Of a DNA stretch of 64,000 bases, positions 47,625 through 55,901 are shown piece after piece. The position numbers and the translations under genes are program-made. The stretch is from Lolliginicoccus lacisalsi (GTDB lineage Bacteria > Actinomycetota > Actinomycetes > Mycobacteriales > Mycobacteriaceae): assembly GCF_014841105.1 (NCBI RefSeq), contig NZ_JACYWE010000010.1, forward strand, positions 62,001 through 126,000, in the 5' to 3' direction. Within the stretch, counting starts at the first letter, position 1; each line of letters opens with the position of its first letter. The notes under the pieces were generated by a model. It worked only from the letters and a program-made list of their open reading frames with translations, had not been told where the DNA came from and did no database searches.

Positions 47625-50591
47625 TCAGCGGCCGGTCCAGCGAGGCTCCCGGCGCTCGTCGAACGCGGCCATGCCTTCCTGCGCATCGTCGGAGAAGGTC
47701 GCTTCCGAGGCGATGTCGGATTGCCGCTCGAATGCCTCGTCGGCGGGCCACCCCGCCGATTCGTCGACGATGCGGCGCGTCAGGGCGAGCGAGAGCGGGG
47801 CGTTCGCCGCGATCTGACCCGCTAGCTCGCGTGCTTCCCGGAGCGCCTGCCCTGGCTTGGTGAGGCGGTTGACGATGCCGAGCTGGTGAAGCCGATCAGC
47901 CGGGATCTCGCCGCCCGTGAGGGTGAACTCCAGCGCGGAGGCGCGGGGCATGCGCTGGGCGAGCCGGAGCACCCCTCCCGCGGCGGCGACGAGGCCACGG
48001 GAAGGCTCGGGCAGCCCGAATCGGGCATCGCGGGCGGCGACGATCATGTCGCACGCGAGCGCCACCTCGAACCCTCCGGCGAGGGCATTTCCTTCCACCG
48101 CGGCGATCGTGGGCAGCGCCGGGGGCAGGGCCGCGATGCCGAGCAGCCCGCGGCGGGGCGCGACGGGGAACTCGCCGCGGGCGGCGGCGCGCAGGTCCAT
48201 GCCGGTGCTGAAGTCGCCGGCGGAGCCGGTGAGGATGACCACCTGGGTCTGCGGATCGGCCTCGGCATCGTCGAGGGCCTGCTCGAGGGCGAGGGCCAGA
48301 GCCAGATCGATCGCGTTGCGCGTGCGGGGCCGGTTGAGGGTGAGGGTGCAGACGGGGCCGTTCCATTCGCGCAGGAGAGCAGGCGTGACGCGGGTGCCGC
48401 GCGCGTGCTCCGCCACGCGTGCGAAGCCTGCTCCGTTCTCGGTGCTGATGGTGGCCTGCTCGCCGTCCCGGATGAGGTCCATGCCGATGAGGTCCTCGGC
48501 GAGCGCGCGCCCGATGACAGCGGGGTCGGCGGAGCGGGTGAGGATCCGCGTGCCGTTGCTGTCGAGCGAGGAGAGGATGACGGCGTCGGGCGTGCCGTCG
48601 GAGCCGTGCGTGACGGTCCATGCCTCGATGATGCTGGTGCCGTCCTGCTCGGCGGTGGCGGGGCGCGCGGGCGGGCGCGACCAGCGGGCGGCGGCATCGA
48701 TATCGGCGAACGGGGTGGCCGGTGGCGTGGTGGAGACCACGGTGGCGGCATGCTTGGTGGCGTACCAGCCGAGCGCGGTGGAGAGCCCGATGCTCCCGGG
48801 CTCGCGGCGGGCCGCGCGGACGACCCCGGCGAGCCCGTGGGTGGCGTAATTGTTGAGCGGGCCGCCCGCGAAGGTGAGGCCTCCGGTGCAGGTGAGCGGG
48901 CGCGCCGGATCGGCCGGATCGAGGTCGAGCTCGCGGGCGGCGGCGATCACGGCGTAGGGGAAGCAGGAGTACAGGTCGATGTGGTCGGCCTTGGCTGGCT
49001 CGATGCCGATGTGGTCGCGCAGCGCGTCGCCGATGCGCTTGATCGCGGGGATCGTGGCGAGGTCGTCGCGCGCGGAGACGAACCATTCCTCGGTGGCGTG
49101 CGCGCCTGCATGGGGGAATACCCAGCGGTCCTGGGGGATGCCGGCCTGCTCGGCGGCGTGGGCGCTGCAGAGCAGGATCGCGCCGCCTTGGTCGACGGCG
49201 GGGTTGGCGGTCATGAGCTTGGTGTAGGGGGTGGCGACGGGGCGATTGCGGGCGGTGGGGGTGCTGATCTGCTCGGCGGTGTGCGGCTCGGGCAGCCAGG
49301 CCGCGGGGTTGGTGGCGGCGATGTCGGAGAAGCGTGACCACAGCCGTGCCTCGCGGGTGGTGTGCTCGAGGGGGTCGAGCTGGAGGCTGGCGCGCAGGGC
49401 GCTGTCCATGAGGGCGTACATGGGGGCGGGCGCGAGCAGGCCGACGGCTTCCTCGGCGGCGTTGTTCCCTTCCTTGTCCGAGCCGAGCAGCAGGGGCGCG
49501 AAGGGGGACTGGTGGTCGGCGTCCCAGTCCTGCGGGCCGTGCTCGGCGAGGGTGGCGAAGGCTTCGGCGCCGATGGTGAGGGCGGGGTCGAGCTCGCCGC
49601 GGGCGATGGCCGTCGCGGCGGCGTTGGTGAGCCGGAGAGGGCCGTCGCCGCCGAGCGGGGCGGACTGGGCGAGGTCGGCGCCGGGGGCGCCCAGCGCGGT
49701 GGCGATGAGCGAGGCGTGGTGGGGGCCGTAGGCCCAGGAGGTGCTGGGTACCGCGCTGATGCGGGTGCGTGGTGTGTCGGGCAAGTCGTCGAGGCCGGCG
49801 TCGGCGAGCGCTTCCCGGGCGGCCGCGGTGGCGAGTTCGAGCGGGGAGCGGGGCCCGGATTCGTCGGGACGGTGGGTGATCTCGCCGATGCCGATGATGA
49901 TGGGGGTCCAGGGATCGAGGAGCGTGCCGCTGGCGTCATGGCGGATGGGCCCGGGCCGTTCCGCGGGGATGGCGGGGGCAGGCCGCTCGGCGAGCGCGGG
50001 GGCGTCGCCGCCGTGGGTGAGCATGGCCTGGAACCGGGCGAGGGAGTCCTTGGTGGCGTTGTTGAGGGCGCGGGCGACGAGCGAGCCCATCGGCCCCTTG
50101 AGGGAGTCGCTGTGGAATCCGCTGGTGATGGTGAGGGTCGCGGTGTCGCTGGGCGCGCCGGTGACGCTCACGCCGATTCCCGCCTGGGTGCCGAGCGGGC
50201 CGGAGCCCTCGAGGACGAGCGTGCGCGGATTGATGCTGGTGATGTGCCAGTCCATGCGGATGGGCGTGCCGAGGACCCGGAGGGTCTGCGCGAGAACGGT
50301 GCCGGTGGTGAGGCTGGTAGGCGGCGGCGTGCGCCAGCTCGCGTGGAGGGTGAACCGCTCCGAGAAGCGCGCGAGGTCGGTGACGGCGTCCATCACGGCT
50401 TGCGGCGTCGCGGCGATGCGTGCTTGCTCGGTGAGGGCGTGCGCGTACTCGCGGCTGAAGGTGATGTCGGGCGCGGAGGCGGGGGACGCGCGGTTGCCGA
50501 GGCCGGGCGCGAGCGCGCCGAGGATCTGCCCGGGCAGCGCGAGGATGCTCCGGGGCGAGGGGAGCGAGCGTATCGGGCGTGGGGGTTTCAT
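47625..50591 (-). CDS. Three-domain fusion: SRPBCC, thiolase-like (TLP1-type), enoyl-CoA hydratase
   Basis: 988 residues in one open frame from ATG 50591. Residues about 48-195 form an SRPBCC (START-like) domain (ARIAATPQAVMDAVTDLARF). About 226-730 form an acetyl-CoA acetyltransferase-like domain of the type that has an extra C-terminal OB fold; the usual nucleophilic Cys is absent (APLGGDGPLRL), but His585 in NNYATHGLAG and Cys568 in TCTGGL are kept, as in TLP1 proteins. About 742-988 form a crotonase with the oxyanion hole EGNALAGGFEVAL and both catalytic Glu equivalents, Glu862 (GLPEPSRGLV) and Glu888 (ALEFTLTGG). These are normally separate genes. A lipid or steroid beta-oxidation role is likely but unproven. 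Confidence 0.9.
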   Translation of the reverse strand: MKPPRPIRSLPSPRSILALPGQILGALAPGLGNRASPASAPDITFSREYAHALTEQARIAATPQAVMDAVTDLARFSERFTLHASWRTPPPTSLTTGTVLAQTLRVLGTPIRMDWHITSINPRTLVLEGSGPLGTQAGIGVSVTGAPSDTATLTITSGFHSDSLKGPMGSLVARALNNATKDSLARFQAMLTHGGDAPALAERPAPAIPAERPGPIRHDASGTLLDPWTPIIIGIGEITHRPDESGPRSPLELATAAAREALADAGLDDLPDTPRTRISAVPSTSWAYGPHHASLIATALGAPGADLAQSAPLGGDGPLRLTNAAATAIARGELDPALTIGAEAFATLAEHGPQDWDADHQSPFAPLLLGSDKEGNNAAEEAVGLLAPAPMYALMDSALRASLQLDPLEHTTREARLWSRFSDIAATNPAAWLPEPHTAEQISTPTARNRPVATPYTKLMTANPAVDQGGAILLCSAHAAEQAGIPQDRWVFPHAGAHATEEWFVSARDDLATIPAIKRIGDALRDHIGIEPAKADHIDLYSCFPYAVIAAARELDLDPADPARPLTCTGGLTFAGGPLNNYATHGLAGVVRAARREPGSIGLSTALGWYATKHAATVVSTTPPATPFADIDAAARWSRPPARPATAEQDGTSIIEAWTVTHGSDGTPDAVILSSLDSNGTRILTRSADPAVIGRALAEDLIGMDLIRDGEQATISTENGAGFARVAEHARGTRVTPALLREWNGPVCTLTLNRPRTRNAIDLALALALEQALDDAEADPQTQVVILTGSAGDFSTGMDLRAAARGEFPVAPRRGLLGIAALPPALPTIAAVEGNALAGGFEVALACDMIVAARDARFGLPEPSRGLVAAAGGVLRLAQRMPRASALEFTLTGGEIPADRLHQLGIVNRLTKPGQALREARELAGQIAANAPLSLALTRRIVDESAGWPADEAFERQSDIASEATFSDDAQEGMAAFDERREPRWTGR

Positions 50592-50634
50592 GGTCGGCCT
50601 TCCCGCGTCGTTAGGTATGTGAGACTACTTGTAT

Positions 50635-50644
50635 CACTATAGTG
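50635..50644. promoter_or_regulatory. Palindrome CACTATAGTG upstream of the fusion gene
   Basis: A perfect 10-bp palindrome, 43 bp before the fusion gene start on the minus strand and 156 bp before the rightward stress-protein gene. Its position between divergent genes fits an operator. No matching regulator gene is adjacent. Confidence 0.4.
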
Positions 50645-50800
50645 GTCCCGAGCGGGACGGCCATCACATTTCACCCACGGCTGGCACTAACCGGTTGCGC
50701 CGATCGTTGAGACACTAAAGGGTGCATACCAGCACCAGCGCGACGCGACGCCCGGGGGAGACCACGGGCGCGCCGGACCCTCACGATCGAGGAGACAACG

Positions 50801-51295
50801 ATGAGCAGCCCCCTGAGCAAAGCCGCCCGGCTCGGCCTCCCCACGCCCCCCACCGGTTGGCCGATCGGCTCCTACACCACCTATGCCGAGGCCCAGAGGG
50901 CCGTGGACTACTTGTCCGATAATCAGTTCCCCGTGCGCGATGTGACGATCGTCGGCGTGGACCTGATGCAGGTCGAGCGCGTCGTCGGCCGCCTGAACTG
51001 GCCGCGCGTCATCGGTGGCGCCGTCGTCTCGGGCGCCTGGATCGGCATCTTCATCGGGCTGCTCATCGGCCTGTTCACCGAGCAGCTATGGGGCGCGCTG
51101 CTCACCGGCGTCACGTTCGGCATCATGTTCTGGGTCGTCATGCAGTCGGTGCAGTACGCGGCCTCCCGCGGGCAGCGTGACTTCCAATCCACCATGCAGC
51201 TCGTCGCGGGGCGCTATGACGTGCTCTGCGACCCGCGCACCGCGGAGAAGGGACGGGACCTGCTCGCGTCGCTCTCTGGCGGTGCCGCACACTAG
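50801..51295 (+). CDS. General stress protein (YflT-like) membrane protein
   Basis: 164 residues. The N-terminal part (PIGSYTTYAEAQRAVDYLSD, VTIVGVDLMQVERV) carries the YflT/general-stress 17M-type alpha/beta domain; two helices follow at about 70-110 (VIGGAVVSGAWIGIFIGLLI, LLTGVTFGIMFWVVMQS) and a cytoplasmic end with YDVLCDPRTAEKGRDLL. AGGAGA precedes the ATG. Related genes lie near magnesium-transport and kgd genes in mycobacteria (Rv1234-like, from memory). Its function is unknown. Confidence 0.82.
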   Translation: MSSPLSKAARLGLPTPPTGWPIGSYTTYAEAQRAVDYLSDNQFPVRDVTIVGVDLMQVERVVGRLNWPRVIGGAVVSGAWIGIFIGLLIGLFTEQLWGALLTGVTFGIMFWVVMQSVQYAASRGQRDFQSTMQLVAGRYDVLCDPRTAEKGRDLLASLSGGAAH

Positions 51296-51299
51296 CAGC

Positions 51300-51968
51300 A
51301 TGCCGAGCTTTCCTGATTTCTCACATTCCGGTTCAACAGGCCCCGGTTCAACAGGCCCCGGTTCAACAGGCCCCGGTTCGACCGGCTCGGGGCCCGATGT
51401 GCCCGCGCTCGTTCGCGCCCACGTCACCAGGGCGCTCGATCTCGGCGAGCCAGCCGCTGCATCCGTCACCTTCCTCGGCGTGGATCCAGTCACCGTGCTG
51501 CGCTACGGGCCCTCCGCGAGCCGCATGGTGCACTACGTGAGTTGCGGGTGCAGCGCGAGCCCCATGGGCGACCCCGCCGATATGCTCGCTGACCCGCTGC
51601 GGGGGCCGCGCGCCGAGATCGTGCTGCGCCTGCGCGGCGGCGCGGACGAGGTGCTCCGGTCCTTCGCCGTCATCGCCGCTGCTCCGGCCGTGGAGGGGCT
51701 CATCCTCGCCGAGGACGCGCTCATCGATCTCAGCGAGCCGCTCTGGCCAGGCTCGGCGTTCACTGCGGTCCTGCTCGGGCCCAGCATCCTGCCTCCCGTG
51801 GAGCTGCCGGAGCCCAGCAGCCCCGTGGAGTTCCTCGACGCCGTGCCCATCACCGCCACCGAGGCAGCCTGGATGCGCATCAAGGGCGCGGGAGCGCTCC
51901 GCGAGGCGTGGACCGAGGCGGGCATCGATACCACTGATCCCGCCCGCTCAGCCGTGCGCATCACCTGA
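51300..51968 (+). CDS. Suppressor-of-fused (SUFU) domain protein with N-terminal GSTGP repeats
   Basis: 222 residues, starting 4 bp after the preceding stop. Residues 11-30 are a GSTGP repeat encoded by a 15-bp DNA repeat. The rest (VRAHVTRALDLGEPAAASVT, FLGVDPVTVLRYGPSASRMV, HYVSCGCSASPMGDPADML, GPRAEIVLRLRGGADEVLRS, LPPVELPEPSSPVEFLDAVP) matches bacterial suppressor-of-fused domain proteins. Their bacterial function is unknown; some occur in toxin-immunity contexts, but I see no toxin here. No clear Shine-Dalgarno is present, so translation may be coupled to the upstream gene. Confidence 0.75.
   Translation: MPSFPDFSHSGSTGPGSTGPGSTGPGSTGSGPDVPALVRAHVTRALDLGEPAAASVTFLGVDPVTVLRYGPSASRMVHYVSCGCSASPMGDPADMLADPLRGPRAEIVLRLRGGADEVLRSFAVIAAAPAVEGLILAEDALIDLSEPLWPGSAFTAVLLGPSILPPVELPEPSSPVEFLDAVPITATEAAWMRIKGAGALREAWTEAGIDTTDPARSAVRIT
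51328..51387 (+). repeat. 15-bp tandem repeat, four copies, in the SUFU-domain gene
   Basis: CCGGTTCAACAGGCC repeats perfectly at 51328-51342, 51343-51357 and 51358-51372, followed by a variant at 51373-51387. It encodes GSTGP units. Perfect identity over three units suggests recent expansion; gain or loss of a unit keeps the frame. Confidence 0.9.
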
Positions 51969-52004
51969 GCCGGTGCCGGAGAACGCCCCTGCGGGCACAA
52001 TGAG

Positions 52005-52865
52005 ATGATGCGCATCGACCTGCACACCCACTCCACCGCCTCCGACGGCACGGATACCCCCGCGGGCCTCGTCGCAGCGGCAGCGCGGGCAGGGCTTGAT
52101 GTGGTCGCGATCACCGATCATGACACCACGTCCGGCTGGCAGGAGGCCGAGGCGGCGCTGCCCGCGGGCCTCGCCCTCGTGCGCGGCATGGAGATGTCCT
52201 GCCTCGGCCACGGCGCGGACGGCTACCCCGTCGCGGTCCATCTGCTGGCGTACCTCTTCGATCCCGGGCATGCCGCGTTCGCGGCCGAGCGGAAACGGCC
52301 CCAGCTCGCGCGGCGCGAGCGCATCCAGCTCATGGCCCAGCGCATGCGGGCCGATGGCATCCCTGTCGATCCCGACGCGATCCTTGCTGGCGCCGGGAAC
52401 GTGGTGGGGCGGCCCCACCTCGCCCGCGCGCTCGTTGATCTCGGCGTCGTGGAGACGATCGGAGATGCTTTCCTCCACCACCCCTCGCCGCGTGGCCCCT
52501 ACTACGCGCGCATGGCCGACACCTGGCTCGACGATGCCGTCGCCATGGTCCGCTCGGCCGGGGGAGTGCCGGTCCTCGCCCATGCCCTGGCGCGGAAGAG
52601 AGGGCGCGTGCTCGACCTCGACCACATCCGCTCGCTCGCGGAGTCCGGCCAGCTCGCCGGGCTCGAGGTCCAGCATCCCGACCATGCGGAGGAGGACGCT
52701 GCGATCCTGGCTCGCCTCGCGGCCCGCCACGGCCTGATCACGACCGGCTCGTCTGACTACCATGGCGGGAACAAGACCATCGCGCTGGGCGCGCGGACCA
52801 CCGACGTGGAGCAGTTCGACGAGCTCGTGGCGCGCGCATCGGGGGCCGCGGTCATCCAGCGGTAG
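52005..52865 (+). CDS. PHP-domain metal-dependent phosphoesterase
   Basis: 286 residues. The metal-binding motifs are RIDLHTHSTASDGTDTP, VVAITDHDTTSGW, a later H-containing GGVPVLAHALARK, and ITTGSSDYHGGNKTIALGA, as in YciV/RNase AM-like PHP phosphoesterases. It probably acts on nucleotides or short RNA. A -10-like CACAAT 5 nt before the ATG could give a leaderless message (52005 or 52008). Confidence 0.9.
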   Translation: MMRIDLHTHSTASDGTDTPAGLVAAAARAGLDVVAITDHDTTSGWQEAEAALPAGLALVRGMEMSCLGHGADGYPVAVHLLAYLFDPGHAAFAAERKRPQLARRERIQLMAQRMRADGIPVDPDAILAGAGNVVGRPHLARALVDLGVVETIGDAFLHHPSPRGPYYARMADTWLDDAVAMVRSAGGVPVLAHALARKRGRVLDLDHIRSLAESGQLAGLEVQHPDHAEEDAAILARLAARHGLITTGSSDYHGGNKTIALGARTTDVEQFDELVARASGAAVIQR

Positions 52866-52895
52866 CGGAGCAGGCCTCGCGTGAAAGGGGAATCG

Positions 52896-53342
52896 GTGGC
52901 GTACTACCCGGCAACAGAGGGCGCTCGCGGAGACGACGGCGAGCGCGATGCCCTGCACTGGGCGCGCCAGCCTGGGGCCCGCCAGCCGGGAGGTCGCCAG
53001 CCAGCCCCGGGACAGTCGCCCCTGCGCTATCCCGAAGCGGGCTCCCGGCCAGGCCGGCGGCGCGCTGCCTGGCCGGTGCGGCTGCTGCGGTGGGCATCGG
53101 GGATCGTCGCTGGCGGCATCGTGGCCCTCGCGCTCGCGGTCGGGCTGGTGGCCTTCCTCGCGGAGGACTGGGAGATCGCGGGGCCGGGCGCGGCATCGGT
53201 TGCCTGGCATGCCATCGGCGCGCTGATCGCCGTCGCCGCGCAGATCGCCGCTGACCGCGCGCACGGGCTCGGTGCGGTGGCCTGGAGTGTGCTGGTGCTC
53301 ACAACCGGAGCTGTGGTGCTGCTCACGCAGTGGTGGAGCTAG
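52896..53342 (+). CDS. Predicted membrane protein
   Basis: About 148 residues from GTG 52896, supported by AAAGGGGAA (52885-52892); GTG 52881 is an alternative that would precede this Shine-Dalgarno. A low-complexity N-terminus with QPGARQPGGRQPAPGQ repeats leads to a basic stretch (PGRRRAAWPVRLLRW) and three hydrophobic segments (GIVAGGIVALALAVGLVAFL; SVAWHAIGALIAVAAQIAA; GAVAWSVLVLTTGAVVLLTQ). I do not recognise a function. It follows the PHP gene by 30 bp and may be co-transcribed. Confidence 0.72.
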   Translation: MAYYPATEGARGDDGERDALHWARQPGARQPGGRQPAPGQSPLRYPEAGSRPGRRRAAWPVRLLRWASGIVAGGIVALALAVGLVAFLAEDWEIAGPGAASVAWHAIGALIAVAAQIAADRAHGLGAVAWSVLVLTTGAVVLLTQWWS

Positions 53343-53766
53343 GTTTCGAAGCCGCCCGCGGGTTGAACGCAACGGGCGCGGGGTGGCAAACTGTGAAGGC
53401 TGAAGCCGGTGCCACAGCCCCGGACGGAGGCATGATCGCCGTACTAGGCTGGCGCGGCCCGGGAAATCCCCGTGGCCCGCGTGATCCACTGCGCGGTGCT
53501 AGCCCGCCTGATGCGATCTGCGTCTGGAATCCTGGCTGCGAAGCGCGACCGTGCTCACCATCCTGTTCCTGACCCGTGCTGCCGCGAGTCCCGTGCCTCC
53601 ATCGTCGCGCGCCCCGACCGTGCCCGGCTGAGGCGGTACCACGTACTCCGTGCGAGCAGTGCAGGTAATGTCTGACAGACCAAAGTGCCGTTCCGCGATG
53701 TTTCGTGCCCGCGGCGCGGCAACGCTACCGGCCGGGCCAGGCCGAGACAGTGTAGGAGTGGTCAAC
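53343..53766. other. Gene-free 424-bp leader before the malic enzyme gene
   Basis: I see no credible coding sequence here. There is a possible hairpin around GGCTGAAGCCGGTGCCACAGCC (53399-53420). The phrase GAAGCCGGTGC made me consider a cobalamin riboswitch, but the rest of its core is missing. The stretch may be a long leader or contain a small RNA. Confidence 0.45.
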
Positions 53767-54972
53767 GTGTCCACCGATGCCGCCCAGGGCAGCGCTACCA
53801 CCGCGTCAACGGATCCCGGTCCCATCACCGAGGCCGAGATCTTCGCGAGCCACGAGGGCGGCAAGCTATCCGTGGAGCTGACTGCTCCTCTCGCTACCCA
53901 GCGGGACCTCTCCATCGCCTACACCCCGGGCGTGGCCCAGGTGAGCCGTGCCATCGCCGCGGACGAGACCCTCACGGCGCGCTACACGTGGACGAGCAGG
54001 CTGGTCGCGGTCGTCAGCGATGGCACGGCCGTGCTCGGGCTCGGTGATATCGGGCCACGCGCCTCGCTGCCGGTGATGGAGGGCAAGGCCGCGCTGTTCA
54101 AGTCCTTCGCGGGCCTCAACTCGATCCCGATCGTGCTCGATACGAAGGATGTCGACGAGATCGTCGAGACCCTCGTGCGGCTGCGCCCGACGTTCGGCGC
54201 GGTCAACCTCGAGGACATCTCCGCGCCCCGGTGCTTCGAGATCGAGCGCCGCGCCAAGGAGGCCCTCGACTGCCCCGTGTTCCACGATGACCAGCACGGC
54301 ACCGCCATCGTGGTGCTCGCTGCGCTCAACGGCGCGGCGAAGGCGCTCGGTCGCGAGCTCGCGCCGATGCGCGTTGTCATCGCCGGCGCGGGCGCGGCCG
54401 GGGTGGCGTGCGCGAACATCCTCCTTGCCGCGGGCATCCCCGATGTGGTGGTGCTCGATTCGAAGGGCATCGTCGAGCTCGGGCGCGGCGACCTCAATGA
54501 CGTCAAGCGGGAGCTCGCGGCCCGCACGAACCCGCACGGCCGCACCGGGGGCGTCGCCGAGGCGCTCGATGGCGCCGATGTCTTCCTGGGCGTCTCCGCG
54601 GGCAAGGTGCCCGAGCAGTTGATCGCGACGATGGCTCCTGGCTCGATCGTGTTCGCGCTGTCGAATCCCGACCCGGAGATCCACCCCGAGATCGCCCGCA
54701 AGCATGCGGCTGTCGTCGCGACCGGCCGCAGCGATTTCCCGAACCAGATCAACAACGTCCTGGCGTTCCCGGGCATTTTCAAGGGCGCGCTCGATGCGGG
54801 GGCACGTGCCATCACCGAGGGCATGAAGCTCGCCGCGGCGGAAGCGATCCTCTCGGTGGTCGGGGACGACATCTCCACCGACATGATCGTGCCGAGCCCG
54901 CTCGATCCGCGCGTCGCGCCCGCGGTCGCGGAGGCCGTGGCCCGCGCGGCCCGCGAGGAAGGCGTCGTCTGA
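53767..54972 (+). CDS. NAD(P)-dependent malic enzyme
   Basis: Oxidative decarboxylation of malate to pyruvate. 401 residues from GTG 53767, with GGAG (53754-53757) at good spacing; GTG 53758 is too close to it. Motifs: IAYTPGVAQVSRAIA, TAVLGLGDIGPRASLPVMEG, KAALFKSFAGL, FGAVNLEDISAPRCFEIE, FHDDQHGTAIVVLAAL with the metal Asp pair, and the Rossmann loop VIAGAGAAGVACANILLAA. It is the short form without a phosphotransacetylase domain. Confidence 0.93.
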   Translation: MSTDAAQGSATTASTDPGPITEAEIFASHEGGKLSVELTAPLATQRDLSIAYTPGVAQVSRAIAADETLTARYTWTSRLVAVVSDGTAVLGLGDIGPRASLPVMEGKAALFKSFAGLNSIPIVLDTKDVDEIVETLVRLRPTFGAVNLEDISAPRCFEIERRAKEALDCPVFHDDQHGTAIVVLAALNGAAKALGRELAPMRVVIAGAGAAGVACANILLAAGIPDVVVLDSKGIVELGRGDLNDVKRELAARTNPHGRTGGVAEALDGADVFLGVSAGKVPEQLIATMAPGSIVFALSNPDPEIHPEIARKHAAVVATGRSDFPNQINNVLAFPGIFKGALDAGARAITEGMKLAAAEAILSVVGDDISTDMIVPSPLDPRVAPAVAEAVARAAREEGVV

Positions 54973-55010
54973 CGGCCTGCTCGTGCCCTGACAACGCGCC
55001 TTGACGACGC

Positions 55011-55050
55011 GATGGCCCCCCGATCCCGTGCTGCGGATCGGGGGGCCATC
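55011..55050. terminator. Strong bidirectional terminator between mez and SDR genes
   Basis: Perfect 16-bp stem (55011-55026 with 55035-55050), beginning GATGGCCCCCCGATCC, with an 8-nt loop. It lies 38 bp after the malic enzyme stop and 11 bp before the end of the convergent SDR gene. Confidence 0.88.
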
Positions 55051-55061
55051 GGCGTGCGGGC

Positions 55062-55901
55062 CTAGGAGACCTGGCCGGCCTTCTTCATCACGCGGCCAGC
55101 CACGGCCGCGAAGATGCGCTCGTACCCGGCGCCGGTGGTCCTCTGGAAGAGGTCGAGGGCGCGCGCATCGATGCCGACGAGGCTGCGCGCACGCTTGCGC
55201 CGCACATCCTTGAGGATGCGCTTGGCGGCAGCCTCGGGGCTCGTGCGGGCGAGGTGCTTGTCGAAGAACTCCCCGAGCGAGGTCGCATCGGTGCCCTCGG
55301 CGGCCGTGGCGTTGCGGGCGATGGCGGTCTTGATGCCGCCCGGGTGCACGCAGGTCACGGCCACGGGGTGCTTGTTGGTGATCATCTCCATGCGCAGTGC
55401 CTCGGTGAAGCCGCGCACCGCGAACTTCGCGGCGTTGTAGGCGGACTGCGACGGGATGGCAATGAGCCCGAACAGGCTGGAGATGTTGACGACGTAGCCG
55501 TCGCCGGACGCGATGAGGTGCGGCAGGAAGGCCTTGGTGCCGTTGACGACGCCCCAGAAGTCGACGTCGATGACGTGCTCGATGTCCTTGAACTCGCTCA
55601 CCTCGACGTCACCGGTGAAGGCGATGCCGGCGTTATTGAACACCATATTGATGGTCCCGAAGCGGGCGGCGACCTCGTCGGCGTAGTGCAGGACGGCCTC
55701 CCGCTCGGCGACGTTGAGGTGGGCGGTGTGGACGTCGGCGCCCAGTGCCCGGGCCTGGTCCGCGGTCTGCTCGAGGCCGACGCTATCGACGTCGGAGAGC
55801 GCGAGCCGCGCCCCCTCGGCGGCGAGCTGGAGGGCCAGCGCGCGGCCGATGCCGGATCCGGCCCCGGTGATCACTGCGGTCTTTCCGGCGAAGGTGCTCA
55901 T
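55062..55901 (-). CDS. Short-chain dehydrogenase/reductase (SadH-like)
   Basis: 279 residues. The cofactor motif is AVITGAGSGIGRALALQLAA, followed by NNAGIAF and the catalytic Ser...Tyr-x3-Lys (ISSLFGLIAIPSQSAYNAAK). The C-terminal KDVRRKRARSLVGIDARALD resembles SDRs paired with monooxygenases in the mycobacterial mymA locus. The start overlaps the monooxygenase stop by 4 nt, so the two form one transcript and probably act in sequence on an alcohol/ketone substrate. Substrate unknown. Confidence 0.88.
   Translation of the reverse strand: MSTFAGKTAVITGAGSGIGRALALQLAAEGARLALSDVDSVGLEQTADQARALGADVHTAHLNVAEREAVLHYADEVAARFGTINMVFNNAGIAFTGDVEVSEFKDIEHVIDVDFWGVVNGTKAFLPHLIASGDGYVVNISSLFGLIAIPSQSAYNAAKFAVRGFTEALRMEMITNKHPVAVTCVHPGGIKTAIARNATAAEGTDATSLGEFFDKHLARTSPEAAAKRILKDVRRKRARSLVGIDARALDLFQRTTGAGYERIFAAVAGRVMKKAGQVS

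Noticed and set aside
47886-49337. Gly/Val/Glu-rich open frame on the plus strand inside the triple-fusion gene
   Set aside because: Low-complexity shadow of the fusion gene; no start signal or domain.
53390-53480. Cobalamin riboswitch suggested by GAAGCCGGTGC
   Set aside because: The following conserved B12-box elements are absent and malic enzyme is not a usual target.
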